A DNA stretch of 64,000 nucleotides from Arthrobacter sp. PAMC25564 (GCF_004798705.1 NZ_CP039290.1:1426001-1490000); one strand, 5' to 3'; positions 18,539 through 26,981 are shown, counted from the stretch's first letter. Notes: a model not told the origin generated them from the letters alone. Program-made: numbers and translations.

Positions 18539-18614
18539 GGCAAGGCTTATGACGTCCGCCGGGGCGTCCGCCGGCGTCACGAAGCCAGCGCACGAAGCTG
18601 GCGGCAGGCGCCAC

Positions 18615-18620
18615 TAGAGT
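18615..18620 (+). promoter_or_regulatory. Leaderless-type -10 (TAGAGT) for the MFS gene
   Basis: TAGAGT ends 6 nt before the GTG start at 18627. Confidence 0.5.
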
Positions 18621-18626
18621 TGCCGG

Positions 18627-19898
18627 GTGGGGAAATTTCTGGCGGACGTCACGCCGCTGCGCGAGAGCCCGGCGTTCCGCCGTCTGTGGCTGGGGTCCGC
18701 TGTCTCGGCCGTGGGCAGCCAGCTGACCATCGTGGCGGTCAGCCTGGAGGTCTACCGGCTCACCCAGGACAGCCTGTACGTCGGCCTGCTCAGCATCTTC
18801 GCCCTTGTGCCGTTGGTGTTCGGCGGCCTGCTCGGCGGCTCGGTCGCGGACGCCCACGACCGCCGCAAGGTGGCCCTGCTGGCCTCCTCTGTGCTGTGGC
18901 TGACCACGGCCGGCCTGGCGCTCCAGGCCTGGCTCGAGCTGGGCAACGTGTGGCTGCTGTACGTGCTCGTGGCGGTTCAAAGCGGCGCGCAGGCCATCAA
19001 CCAGCCGGCCCGCAGCGCCATCATCCCCGTGCTGGTCCGGAAGGAACTGCTGCCCGCCGCCAACGCCCTGAGCATGATCAGCTTCGGCCTGAGCATGACC
19101 GCCGGCCCGCTGCTCGCCGGGGTGCTGGTGGCGTGGATCGGCTTCGGCTGGACCTATACGATCGACGTCCTCAGCTTCGGCTTCGCCTTCTGGGCGCTCC
19201 TGAAGCTGCCGCCGATGCCGCCGGGGGAGCATGCCCGCCCCGCGGGGCTGCGGTCCGTCGTCGAGGGCTTCCGCTTCCTCGGCACCCGGCCCAACCTGCG
19301 CATGACCTTCGTCATCGACCTCGTGGCGATGATCTTCGCCCAGCCGCGGGCCCTGATGCCCGCGATCGGTGCGCTGATGATCGGCGGCGGGGAAACAACG
19401 GTCGGCATCCTGCTGGCCTCCACCGCCGTCGGCGCCTTCCTGGCCGGACTCTTCTCCGGGCCGCTCGGCGGGGTACGCAGGCAGGGCGTTGCCGTCGTGT
19501 GGTCCGTCATGGGCTGGGGCGCCTCGATCGCCGGGTTCGGCCTGGTGGTGCTGCTGGCAGGCCGGACCGGAGCGGCCGGGGTGACGCCGTGGCTGCTGCC
19601 CGCCGCCCTGTGCTGCGCGCTGGCCGGCATCGCGGATTCCGTCAGCGCCGTCTTCCGCACCACCATCCTGCAGGCGTCCACCCCGGACCATCTGCGCGGA
19701 CGGCTCCAGGGCGTGTTCGTCGTTGTGGTGGCAGGCGGTCCGCGGCTGGGGGACCTGCTCGCGGGCGGCGGGACTAAGCTTTTGAGTGAGGGTTGGGTTG
19801 TGCTCCTGGGCGGCCTGCTGTGCATCGGCCTGGCGTGGACGGTGGCGCACCTGCAGTCAGGATTCCTGAAGTACGACGCCCGGAACCCGGTGCCCTAG
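18627..19898 (+). CDS. MFS transporter (enterobactin-exporter/EntS-like architecture)
   Basis: A 423-residue protein with about 12 membrane segments. The loop after segment 2 reads GGSVADAHDRRKVALL, the MFS motif A variant of the MFS_3 (EntS-like) group, and HLRGRLQGVFVVVVAGGPRLGD near residue 355 is typical of that subgroup. GTG start at 18627 with a TAGAGT hexamer 6 nt before it, so it is probably translated leaderless. Substrate unknown. It is divergent from furA, so iron-related export is conceivable, but neighbours do not prove it. Confidence 0.87.
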   Translation: MGKFLADVTPLRESPAFRRLWLGSAVSAVGSQLTIVAVSLEVYRLTQDSLYVGLLSIFALVPLVFGGLLGGSVADAHDRRKVALLASSVLWLTTAGLALQAWLELGNVWLLYVLVAVQSGAQAINQPARSAIIPVLVRKELLPAANALSMISFGLSMTAGPLLAGVLVAWIGFGWTYTIDVLSFGFAFWALLKLPPMPPGEHARPAGLRSVVEGFRFLGTRPNLRMTFVIDLVAMIFAQPRALMPAIGALMIGGGETTVGILLASTAVGAFLAGLFSGPLGGVRRQGVAVVWSVMGWGASIAGFGLVVLLAGRTGAAGVTPWLLPAALCCALAGIADSVSAVFRTTILQASTPDHLRGRLQGVFVVVVAGGPRLGDLLAGGGTKLLSEGWVVLLGGLLCIGLAWTVAHLQSGFLKYDARNPVP

Positions 19899-19935
19899 CA
19901 GTTCGTTTTCGTGAAGAGACGTAAGGGGAGGAACA

Positions 19936-20805
19936 GTGCACCAGCATCACAACGGACTGAAGACCGCGGCGCTTTTCGGGGTGCTGTGGGCAGTACTGCT
20001 GGCGCTGGGGGCCCTGATCGGATCCAGCATGCGCAGCGCGGCCCCCATCTGGATCATGGCGCTGATCGGCGTCGGCACCACGGCCTACGGGTACTGGAAC
20101 AGCGACAAGATCGCGATCCGGTCGATGCAGGCCTATCCGGTCACCGAGGCGGAGGCGCCGCAGCTGTACCAGATTGTCCGGGAACTGTCCGCCCGCGCCA
20201 ACCAGCCGATGCCCCGGATCTACATTTCGCCCACCCTGACCCCGAACGCCTTCGCCACCGGCCGGAACCCGCAGAACGCAGCCGTGTGCTGCACGGAGGG
20301 GATCCTCCGGCTGCTCGACGCCCGCGAGCTGCGGGGAGTACTGGGCCACGAACTCATGCACGTCTACAACCGCGACATCCTGACCTCGTCGGTGGCCGCC
20401 GCCGTCGCCGGCGTGATCACCTCGGTGGGCCAGATGCTGCTGTTCTTCGGCGGCGGGGACCGGCGCAACGCGAATCCGATCGCGATGATCGCCATGGCGC
20501 TGCTGGCACCCTTCGCGGCGTCGCTGATCCAGATGGCCATCTCCCGGACCAGGGAGTTCGACGCCGACGAGGACGGATCCGCCCTTACCGGAGACCCGCT
20601 GGCGCTCGCCTCCGCCCTGCGCAAGATCGAGCAGGGCGTGCAGCTGGCACCGTTGCCGCAGGACCAGCGGCTGGTCAATACCTCGCACCTGATGATCGCG
20701 AACCCGTTCCGTGGCGGCGGCATGGTGAAACTGTTTGCCACGCATCCGCCGATGAGCGAGCGGATCGGCCGGCTGGAGCGGATGGCAGGCCGGCCGCTGG
20801 GCTGA
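19936..20805 (+). CDS. htpX: HtpX-type M48 membrane metalloprotease
   Basis: Zinc protease for membrane-protein quality control, 289 residues. GTG start with GGGGAGG 6 nt upstream. Two N-terminal membrane segments (residues ~10-55), then the zinc motif HELMH near residue 139, two further hydrophobic segments, and the third zinc ligand in REFDADEDG (~203). The ATHPPMSERI motif near the C-terminus is also typical of HtpX. It follows the MFS gene by 37 nt. Confidence 0.94.
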   Translation: MHQHHNGLKTAALFGVLWAVLLALGALIGSSMRSAAPIWIMALIGVGTTAYGYWNSDKIAIRSMQAYPVTEAEAPQLYQIVRELSARANQPMPRIYISPTLTPNAFATGRNPQNAAVCCTEGILRLLDARELRGVLGHELMHVYNRDILTSSVAAAVAGVITSVGQMLLFFGGGDRRNANPIAMIAMALLAPFAASLIQMAISRTREFDADEDGSALTGDPLALASALRKIEQGVQLAPLPQDQRLVNTSHLMIANPFRGGGMVKLFATHPPMSERIGRLERMAGRPLG

Positions 20806-20844
20806 GTGCCGCCGTCGGAAGTCCCCCGACGCGCAAAATCGCCA

Positions 20845-20906
20845 GCGACGCGCAAAAGGGCTGGCGACACCCGAATTCCGGTGTCGCCAGCCCTTTTGCG
20901 CGTCGC
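20845..20906. repeat. 62-bp perfect palindrome between htpX and yajQ
   Basis: Arms 20845-20871 and 20880-20906 are 27 bp and fully complementary around an 8-bp centre containing GAATTC. The arm motif CGACGCGCAAAA also occurs once more as a direct repeat at 20827-20838. It lies between convergent genes and probably terminates both. The sequence differs from the AGCAACGCGGGGTCA family but has the same arm length. Confidence 0.85.
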
Positions 20907-20936
20907 GCAGCAGATCGCGCGTCGGTGGCCGGCCGG

Positions 20937-21428
20937 TCAGCTGCGGAAGTTCACAAACTGCAGGTCGGCCTCATCGAATTTCTTGAGGATGTTCATGGTC
21001 TCCTGCAGGTCATCGCGTGACTTGGACGTCACGCGCAGCTCGTCGCCCTGGATCTGCGATTTGACGGACTTGGGGGCCTCGTCGCGGATCAGCTTGTTGA
21101 TCTTCTTGGCGAGATCCTGGGCGATGCCCTCCTTGATGGAGGCCTCCAGCCGGAATTCCTTTCCGGAGGCGTACGGCTCGCCCGTGTCCAGGGACTTCAG
21201 CGAGATGCCGCGGCGGATGAGCTTGGACTGCAGCACGTCCAGGACGGCGAGCACACGCTCCTCGGAGTTGGCCTTCATGAGGATCTTCTCGCCGCTGAAA
21301 TCGACCTCGGCGCCGACGCCCTTGAAGTCGTAACGCTGGACCAGTTCCTTCTGGGCCTGGTTCAGCGCGTTCGCGACTTCCTGCTTGTCTACCTTGCTGA
21401 CGACGTCGAATGTGGATTCGCCTGCCAT
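20937..21428 (-). CDS. yajQ: YajQ-family nucleotide-binding protein
   Basis: A 163-residue protein of the YajQ/DUF520 family, the usual family length. Start at 21428 (MAGESTFDVVSKVD) with AGGAGGACAGT just before it; an upstream ATG at 21482 gives a non-conserved extension. Conserved stretches DFKGVGAEVDFSGEKI and KVKxQIQGDxLRVTSKSRDDLQ-like motifs are present. Members bind nucleotides, some c-di-GMP, and have been linked to translation and phage lysogeny; the role here is not established. A GGDEF-EAL protein occurs elsewhere in the window. Confidence 0.93.
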   Translation of the reverse strand: MAGESTFDVVSKVDKQEVANALNQAQKELVQRYDFKGVGAEVDFSGEKILMKANSEERVLAVLDVLQSKLIRRGISLKSLDTGEPYASGKEFRLEASIKEGIAQDLAKKINKLIRDEAPKSVKSQIQGDELRVTSKSRDDLQETMNILKKFDEADLQFVNFRS

Positions 21429-21628
21429 GACTGTCCTCCTGATGGTTGCCGGGTGCCTGTTGAAAGGCGGTGATATCTGCATTCCAGACTAGTACGGATG
21501 CCTCCGATGTGAAGGCCGGCCGGCCGCGGTACCGGTTCCCAGCCCGCTCAAAGCCTGGACACGGCGGGAACCAAGCAACGGGTTCCAGAGTTGCAGGGGT
21601 TGGAAGAGTCGTTCGAAAGGCGAAGCCC

Positions 21629-21883
21629 ATGCACCCCAAAGCCGTCCGGTATGTCACCCGTTCCTCTGCCGCAGCCGCAGGCACCATCGCCGCGGCGGCA
21701 TCGTCCGTAGCCGCCGCGGCGCTGGCCGCCTCCATCATCCTCAGTCCGGCCGCGGATGCCTCCTCCCGGATGGATGGAATCCACGCGGACCTGTCCCGTG
21801 CGGTGCAGCTGAACCAGGTCACCGAGGAGCAGGCGGCACGGTTCGAGGCGAAACTGGCCGGGCGCATCCTCGGAGAAGCCTGA
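21629..21883 (+). CDS. Small hypothetical membrane protein
   Basis: 84 residues. The ATG at 21629 has a GAAAGG site 8 nt upstream; a longer frame begins at 21470 but reads non-conserved sequence. An Ala/Ser-rich hydrophobic segment at residues ~15-40 is followed by a charged C-terminal helix (LSRAVQLNQVTEEQAARFEAKL). No family recognised. It could be exported or membrane-anchored. Confidence 0.5.
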   Translation: MHPKAVRYVTRSSAAAAGTIAAAASSVAAAALAASIILSPAADASSRMDGIHADLSRAVQLNQVTEEQAARFEAKLAGRILGEA

Positions 21884-21940
21884 AATTCCGGGCTTTTTGG
21901 GGCCGCAGGACGCCGATTCGATTCTTCGGCAGAAGTTCTG

Positions 21941-21946
21941 TAAAGT
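21941..21946 (+). promoter_or_regulatory. Probable -10 of the tRNA-Tyr gene
   Basis: TAAAGT about 88 nt before the tRNA. The interval contains a small AACGG/CCGTT hairpin, probably a processed 5' leader. Confidence 0.3.
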
Positions 21947-22033
21947 TGTCTTGCCCGCGGTTACTGGAAGCGGAACGGACTGGAAACAGCCGTTCTGGAC
22001 AAGGAAGCCGCGAGTGATCTTCTTTTGAAGTTC

Positions 22034-22115
22034 GGCAGATTACCCGAGCGGCCAAAGGGGGCTGACTGTAAATCAGCTGGCAACGCCTACGGGGGTTCGA
22101 ATCCCTCATCTGCCA
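22034..22115 (+). tRNA. tRNA-Tyr (GTA)
   Basis: A class II tRNA of 82 nt. The acceptor stem GGCAGAT/ATCTGCC is perfect. The anticodon GTA is at 22068-22070 in a CTGACT-GTA-AATCAG hairpin, followed by a long variable arm and the T-loop GGTTCGAATCC. CCA is not encoded. Confidence 0.97.
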
Positions 22116-22120
22116 CCCTT

Positions 22121-22163
22121 GGAAAAGCCTCCGGAACCAACTGGTTCCGGAGGCTTTTCCTTT
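22121..22163 (+). terminator. Terminator of tRNA-Tyr
   Basis: A 19-bp perfect stem (22121-22139 with 22142-22160) followed by CTTT, 5 nt behind the tRNA. Confidence 0.85.
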
Positions 22164-22249
22164 GCCCTGGCGCCGGCCCCGTGCCCGACCCTCGCGCCTG
22201 GCAGGCGGGGCTTCGGCTGAACGACCCCGGCCCGAAGGGACAGGCCGGA

Positions 22250-22935
22250 CCTTGACGGGCACTCCCGGTGGAAGACTCTCGTTGCAGGCCCGCCGGCAGT
22301 CCGGGACCCGGCAGATCCCCGCCTCACAGCGGTACATCGCCGTCGCCGCCTGGTTCGACGGGCAGGACCTTCCCCGGCTTGCCAAACACTTCTACCGACA
22401 ATCCCTGGAGGAGCGGAATCACGCGATGATGATGGTCCGGTAAATCCTGGACCGCGGAATCAGGATCGCCATCCCCGGCATCGATCCGGTCCGGAACGAC
22501 TTCGCTTCGGCGGAAGAACCCCTCTTCCTTGCCCTCGCCCAGGAAGTTGAGGTCACGGACCGTATCAAGGAACTGTTCGCCGTGGCCCGCGCGGAAGACG
22601 ACCCGTTGGGTGAACAGTTCATGCTCTGGTTCCTCAAGGAGCAGGTCGAGGAGGTGGCATCGATGTCCACGCTGCTCAACGTCGCCCGCCGGGCGGACAA
22701 CCTCTTCGACGTCGAGACTTTCCTGGCCCGTGAACGGGTGGGCGATGCCGGCCAGCACGGTGGCAGGAGCGGGGGTCAGCACGGCCACGGGGGCGGCGGA
22801 CCCGCCGATGACTCCGGCACGCCGGAGGCTGCCGGCGGATCACTTTGGGGTCGCGCCTATCCCGATCAGGGGTCTGACCCCCGCCGGGGCCGGGAGACTC
22901 CGGCCGGGCCGGCCCCGGTCATAATTAGGTCATAA
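22250..22935 (+). pseudogene. Ferritin (BfrB/Ftn-like), broken by an in-frame stop
   Basis: The frame reads ASQRYIAVAAWFDGQDLPRL, then AKHFYRQSLEERNHAMMMVR, a TAA at 22441-22443, then ILDRGIRIAIPGIDPVRNDF and LGEQFMLWFLKEQVEEVASM. This matches the four-helix ferritin of actinobacteria (mycobacterial BfrB) on both sides of the stop with no frameshift. The TAA replaces a codon expected for Tyr or His. The N-terminal helix is degenerate: the NEF glutamate that starts the ferroxidase site reads RQI. No good start codon or ribosome site is visible. A Gly/His-rich tail runs to about 22935. The ATG-led frame from 22582 could only make a half protein. Confidence 0.8.
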
Positions 22936-22948
22936 ATCTTTCACTTAA

Positions 22949-23167
22949 TTGTCGCCCCGCACCCACTACGTGCCCATGCAGATGGCCACGGCCCGGCACG
23001 ACTCCCTGGCGGTGGAATACCTCGAGCACACCGGCTCCGGCCTGTTCGCGGTTCCTCCCGGGGTCAAGCCAGGCGGCCATCTCGGCGAAGGGCTGTTCGC
23101 AGCCGGACGGGGGCCAGCCATTTTGCCGGCGGAGAACAGGCCTTCCCCGACGCGGTCTTCCATGTAG
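22949..23167 (+). pseudogene. Dyp-type peroxidase/deferrochelatase C-terminal remnant
   Basis: The frame reads THYVPMQMATARHDSLAVEY, then LEHTGSGLFAVPPGVKPGG and a short run-on to a stop at 23167. EYLxHTGSxxFAxPPGxxPGG is the C-terminus of Dyp-type peroxidases such as EfeB. All upstream haem-binding sequence is missing. It sits directly behind the broken ferritin. Confidence 0.65.
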
Positions 23168-23200
23168 AGAGGGTTGAAGTCCTCCGGCAACCGGCCGCGG

Positions 23201-23815
23201 CTATGGAATGGGACCCGGTTCGGGCGGGGGACCAGGCGGCCGGTGCGGCGGGTGTGGGCCGGGATGCGGGGGCGGGGGCGGGGGCACATATTCTTGCAGG
23301 TGTGGCGGCGGGGGTGGCGGGCCGGCATGCGGCAGAGGGCGCAGGGGCATCTCCCGCGTGGACCGTGCCCTATCGGCTTCGATCCGTCCTTCGTTACCCG
23401 CGGCATCGGCCGTGGTTTGTCGCGGCACAGTCTCCCCGGCGGCCGCCGAATCGTCCGGGGCTGTTCCCGTACCGGATCCTTCACCGGAGGCGTCGGCCGC
23501 GAGCCCGTAGTAGCGGTAGAGTTCCCGCTCCTGCGTCGCCGTGATCACGCCGCGGTTGCTGTCGATGCGCGGGCCGTTCTTCACCGTGTCCTTGGCGAAG
23601 GCGACCCTGATCACAGATTCCTCGAGGCTGGCCCCGGAGAGCGGCGCGAAGGACTCGGACATGCCGAACAGGCCTGTCCGCACGGTGACAAAGACCGGCT
23701 CCCCGGAATCGCCGCTGGTGAAGATCTGTTCCACGGAGCCGATTTTTTCCCCGTCCGCGTCCACGACGATGCCTCCGTTGAGGACGATGTTGTCAATGTC
23801 CTGCAAGCTGAGCAT
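23201..23815 (-). CDS. PRC-barrel protein with proline/histidine-rich tail
   Basis: 204 residues. Residues ~1-105 form a PRC-barrel (DADGEKIGSVEQIF, GEPVFVTVRTGLFG, KDTVKNGPRI). An acidic linker follows, and the last ~55 residues are almost wholly Pro, His and Gly in PPPPPH runs. PRC-barrel proteins of actinobacteria usually continue into a DUF2382/YsnF domain, which begins with a TRSEE-like motif and an RLRKYVVTE stretch. Here STREMPLRPL and HLQEYVPPP stand at corresponding places, so the tail may be a decayed or frame-altered version of that domain. A stress or envelope role is a guess. Confidence 0.7.
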   Translation of the reverse strand: MLSLQDIDNIVLNGGIVVDADGEKIGSVEQIFTSGDSGEPVFVTVRTGLFGMSESFAPLSGASLEESVIRVAFAKDTVKNGPRIDSNRGVITATQERELYRYYGLAADASGEGSGTGTAPDDSAAAGETVPRQTTADAAGNEGRIEADRARSTREMPLRPLPHAGPPPPPPHLQEYVPPPPPPHPGPHPPHRPPGPPPEPGPIP

Positions 23816-23927
23816 GACGCACTTCCTTCTGGTGAGGGCGCCGGGGGCGCCGGGCCGCTGTCCTTTATTCTTTCCTGATTATTCGAAACCGGCGATTGAG
23901 CCCCTTCCGGACGGCCCGTGAGAGGAC

Positions 23928-25127
23928 TCACAGCCCTGTTGCTGCCAGTGCGGCCACCGCCGCGAGCACGGTCAGGGGCGCGACGATCAGACCGAAGAGC
24001 GCGTAGCCCTTCCACGTGATCAGGACATTCATCCGCACGAGCCGTTCGTGCCATAGCAGGGTGGCCAGTGACGCCCACGGGGTGATGAGCGGGCCGGCAT
24101 TGACTCCGATCAGCAGGGCCGCCAGCCGCTGAGGCGTCTCCGCCAGTGGCTCGGCTAGCAGGTAGGCAGGCAAATTGTTCAGCAGATTCGAACCGACGGC
24201 GCCCGTCGCGGCCAGCCGGAGCAAGTCCGGAGTGGCCTGGCCCTGCCCGGCGAGTTGGCTCAGCATCACCGGAGCGCCCAGATGCCGGGTGGTTTCCATC
24301 ACGAGAAAGAGTCCGGAGGCGAACAGCAGCAAGGACCAGGGAACCAGCGAGACCTTGAGCACGCGGGGTCGCCGGAGCGCGAACATCACTGCCAACACAA
24401 TGCTGGCAGCCGCGGCGGGGATCCAGACCGGGGCCCCGGACACCAGAGCCGGCAGCAGCAATGCCAGCACGAGGGCGCCGGCCCCGAGCAGAATACGGTC
24501 CGCCGCTTCAGGCCTTGACCTGTCTTCGGTTGGTTGCTCCGGCCTGCTCCGGCCCACCGGTATCCGTGAATAACGCTTGCGAAGATCGCGGCGGAAGACG
24601 ATGCCGATAAACACCAGCGGCACGAGGGCGGCCGCAAGGGCCGGTGCCCACATCAGGGCCGCAAACCCGGCCGGACGGATGCCGCCCAGGCTGTGCTGGG
24701 CCAGAAGGTTCGTCAGATTGGAAATAGGCAACAGCAGGCTGGCGGTGTTGGCCAGCCACACAGTGGTCAGGGCGAAAGGCAGCACCGGAAGCCCGGCCTG
24801 CCGGGTCACACTGACTACGACCGGGGTCAACAGCACCGCCGTTGTATCCAGTGACAGGAAGACGGTGCTCAGCGTCGCGAATGCCGCCAGGAACAGCCAC
24901 AATAAAATGCTGCGTCCGAGGCTCCAATGCCGGAGCCGTCGTGCGGTCCAAAGGAAGACACCGGCCTCGCTCGCCAGTTCCGTCACAACGGTCATCGCGA
25001 CGACGAAGAGCAGGATCGGAGCCACCCGGTCAACCAGTGCCGCCAGGTCGGCCAAGGGCAGGGCCCCGGCGGCCACCGCCACGGCACCGGCCACAAGCAA
25101 CACGGCTCCAATGATCGCCAGACGCAT
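23928..25127 (-). CDS. ArsB/NhaD-superfamily (arsenical-pump-like) permease, paralogue 1
   Basis: A 399-residue integral membrane protein with about 11 segments in two repeats. VFLSLDTTAVLLTPVVV and WLANTASLLLPISNLTNLL in the first half and AVGSNLLNNLPAYLL plus GVNAGPLITPWASLATLLWH in the second are ion-transporter superfamily signatures seen in ArsB-type pumps. It is paralogous to the protein at 38538-39725, with the same motif order and very similar C-terminal LLWHERL. No arsR or arsC lies nearby, so arsenite export is not supported by context. Confidence 0.82.
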   Translation of the reverse strand: MRLAIIGAVLLVAGAVAVAAGALPLADLAALVDRVAPILLFVVAMTVVTELASEAGVFLWTARRLRHWSLGRSILLWLFLAAFATLSTVFLSLDTTAVLLTPVVVSVTRQAGLPVLPFALTTVWLANTASLLLPISNLTNLLAQHSLGGIRPAGFAALMWAPALAAALVPLVFIGIVFRRDLRKRYSRIPVGRSRPEQPTEDRSRPEAADRILLGAGALVLALLLPALVSGAPVWIPAAAASIVLAVMFALRRPRVLKVSLVPWSLLLFASGLFLVMETTRHLGAPVMLSQLAGQGQATPDLLRLAATGAVGSNLLNNLPAYLLAEPLAETPQRLAALLIGVNAGPLITPWASLATLLWHERLVRMNVLITWKGYALFGLIVAPLTVLAAVAALAATGL

Positions 25128-25219
25128 GAACGGATTCTATGCCCCGGAACACGGGCCACCAGGCCCGGAACCTCCCACCCGCAAGTGCCGATACACGCTC
25201 GAGGCGGGTGTCCCGGCGC

Positions 25220-25609
25220 CTATCTGGTCATGCCGGGGTGCACCGCGACGAATTCGATCTGGTTCACGGGCTGGACGGTCTTTCTCGGTGCCCGGGAGTA
25301 TCCCTTGGCGTCCAGGTGATTTCCGGCCCGGTAGACGGCAAGAGCCTCGTCATAGATCGTGTTGAGTTGCTGCCCGGAAAATTCCTCCGAAGAGCCGTCG
25401 TTGAAGGTGATGGAAATGACGGTGCTGACGGGAAAGTGCCTTTTCATGCGGATAAAGCCTTCGGCGTCCTGCTGGAGAGTAATCAATGCGGTCCTGCCTT
25501 CGTGATCGGGGACTTCCAGTCTCCCGCACCTTCTTCGGTATGCCGGCACGGCGCTGCCGGACCGACGTTCCGGACGAGCGGAAGGCCCCTCATCGAGGAG
25601 CCTTCCCAT
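25220..25609 (-). CDS. Hypothetical protein
   Basis: Open for 129 codons from 25609. A shorter 75-residue form from the ATG at 25447 (MKRHFPVSTVISITFNDGSS), with GAAGG upstream, looks more protein-like. The first 50 residues of the long form are Arg-rich and may be non-coding. Beta-strand-like ITFNDGSSEEFSGQQL is followed by a helix and QIEFVAVHPG. No family recognised. The start is uncertain. Confidence 0.45.
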   Translation of the reverse strand: MGRLLDEGPSARPERRSGSAVPAYRRRCGRLEVPDHEGRTALITLQQDAEGFIRMKRHFPVSTVISITFNDGSSEEFSGQQLNTIYDEALAVYRAGNHLDAKGYSRAPRKTVQPVNQIEFVAVHPGMTR

Positions 25610-25621
25610 TCTTCTTGTGAG

Positions 25622-25807
25622 CTAGACCTTTTCGCGGGTCCGGTCGACCGTCGCCGGCTCCTCGACGGTGAATTCCCTGCTGCGGCGGGGGAAGGCCCAG
25701 AACTTGAAGTCCTTCGCTTCGACCCGGGGCTCCGGGCGCTCCTCAGATTCCTGTGAGGCATCCTTCTTGATGTCCCGCCGGAAATCCCTGTTGTACTGAT
25801 AGCACAT
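25622..25807 (-). CDS. Small charged hypothetical protein
   Basis: 61 residues, rich in Arg, Glu, Asp and Lys, with no hydrophobic segment. An AAGGAGG ribosome site sits 7 nt before the ATG at 25807, better spaced than for the GTG at 25810. This is one of the strongest ribosome sites in the window, so the gene is likely real. No family recognised. Confidence 0.6.
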   Translation of the reverse strand: MCYQYNRDFRRDIKKDASQESEERPEPRVEAKDFKFWAFPRRSREFTVEEPATVDRTREKV

Positions 25808-25881
25808 CACTGACCTCCTTATGGTGACTGCCCTTTAATCCTCCTCCCCATCCGCCCGCCCGTCGATACCCGAGCGTTCGG

Positions 25882-25887
25882 TATAGT
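25882..25887 (+). promoter_or_regulatory. Leaderless-type -10 (TATAGT) for the DinB-like gene
   Basis: TATAGT ends 7 nt before the ATG at 25895. Confidence 0.55.
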
Positions 25888-25894
25888 GCGCGCT

Positions 25895-26473
25895 ATGGAT
25901 GACAAGGCGACCCTGCACCGCTACCTGCGGACCCGGCGTGAGGACCTGCTCGCGAAACTCGACGGGCTCAGTGAGTACGACGCGCGCAGGCCGCTGACGC
26001 CGACAGGAACCAACCTGCTGGGCCTCGTCAAGCATGTGGCGAGCGTTGAACTCGGATACTTCGGTGAGGTCTTCGGGCGGCCCGCCGGGGTGGCCCTGCC
26101 GTCGCTGGCCGACGACGCCGAACCGGACGCCGATATGTGGGTCGCCCCGGACGAGACCCGCGAGGAGATCATCGCGCTGCACCGGCTGTCGGCCGCGCAC
26201 AGTGACGCCACTATCGAGGAGCTTCCCCTCGACGCGCCGGGCGACGTACCGTGGTGGCCGGCGGATCGGCGCCGTGTGAGCCTGCACCAGATCCTGGTGC
26301 ACATGTGCGTCGAGACGGCCCATCATCTCGGGCATGCCGACATCCTGCGTGAACTGATCGACGGCACGGCCGGGCAACGCCCGGGAGACCCGAACCTCAC
26401 GCAACGGACCCCGGCCGGGTGGGCCGCGCACCGGGCCCGGATCGAAGCCGCCGCACGCGCGGCGGGTTGGTAG
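25895..26473 (+). CDS. DinB/DUF664-family protein
   Basis: 192 residues. The ATG at 25895 is 7 nt after a TATAGT -10, so the upstream in-frame ATG at 25886 is unlikely. DinB-type four-helix fold with the metal ligand His in LLGLVKHVASVELGYFGEVFG (~residue 46) and the HxxxH-type pair in HMCVETAHHLGHADILRELIDG (~135-145). Members are putative metal-dependent thiol transferases or hydrolases, function here unknown. Confidence 0.88.
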   Translation: MDDKATLHRYLRTRREDLLAKLDGLSEYDARRPLTPTGTNLLGLVKHVASVELGYFGEVFGRPAGVALPSLADDAEPDADMWVAPDETREEIIALHRLSAAHSDATIEELPLDAPGDVPWWPADRRRVSLHQILVHMCVETAHHLGHADILRELIDGTAGQRPGDPNLTQRTPAGWAAHRARIEAAARAAGW

Positions 26474-26525
26474 GTGTGGTACATGCCGGGCAGCGTCGCC
26501 TGGACGGCGGCACGCGGCGGCCAGC

Positions 26526-26981
26526 TCAGTCCTGGTTGCCCAGGAGCCGGTCCGTGGCCGGATCGGGAAGGCCCTCGAAGTACTTCGAAAGAACTTCCTG
26601 GAAAACGGATTCCTCCGGCGCGGCCCGCAGGAACAACGTCACCGAAGAGTGCAGCTTCCGGGCATCGATGCCGCCGAAGATCTGGACCGCCGTACGTCCT
26701 TCGAGCCGGGCAACGGCCGTTGCGCATTCAGCCAGCCGCGGACCCAGCACGGGATGCCGCAGATAGGCCTGTGCCTCGTCCAGCGAGGCGATGGCATATC
26801 TCCGGGAGGTCGGGCTCTGCCCCAGCCCGGCGGTCTGGGGGAAGACGAACCACATCCAGTGGCTCCGCTTGGACCCTTCGCGGAGTTCCGTGAGGGCACG
26901 CTGGTACGTCCCGGCGGCATCCTGGGCGGTCACGAACCGTTCCAGACCGTAGCGATCGTGCATGGGAGTGCCCTTCGTCAT
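26526..26981 (-). CDS. DUF1810 family protein
   Basis: 151 residues with the DUF1810 signatures GxKxSHWMWFVFPQTAGLGQS (residues ~37-57, the typical LR.G.K..HWMWYVFPQ pattern) and FGGIDARKLHSSVTLF. The function of the family is unknown. The start ATG overlaps the stop of the upstream ANTAR gene in ATGA form, implying translational coupling. A second possible start (MHDRYGLERFV) lies six codons in. Confidence 0.88.
   Translation of the reverse strand: MTKGTPMHDRYGLERFVTAQDAAGTYQRALTELREGSKRSHWMWFVFPQTAGLGQSPTSRRYAIASLDEAQAYLRHPVLGPRLAECATAVARLEGRTAVQIFGGIDARKLHSSVTLFLRAAPEESVFQEVLSKYFEGLPDPATDRLLGNQD

Noticed and set aside
23080..23160. Imperfect inverted repeat giving GEGLF-like peptides on both strands beside the Dyp remnant
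   Set aside because: About 20 bp with several mismatches; I could not connect it to a known element, and chance in biased GC-rich sequence is likely.
23928..25127. Arsenic resistance operon
   Set aside because: No ArsR, ArsC or ArsA homologue within view; the permease family is broader than ArsB.
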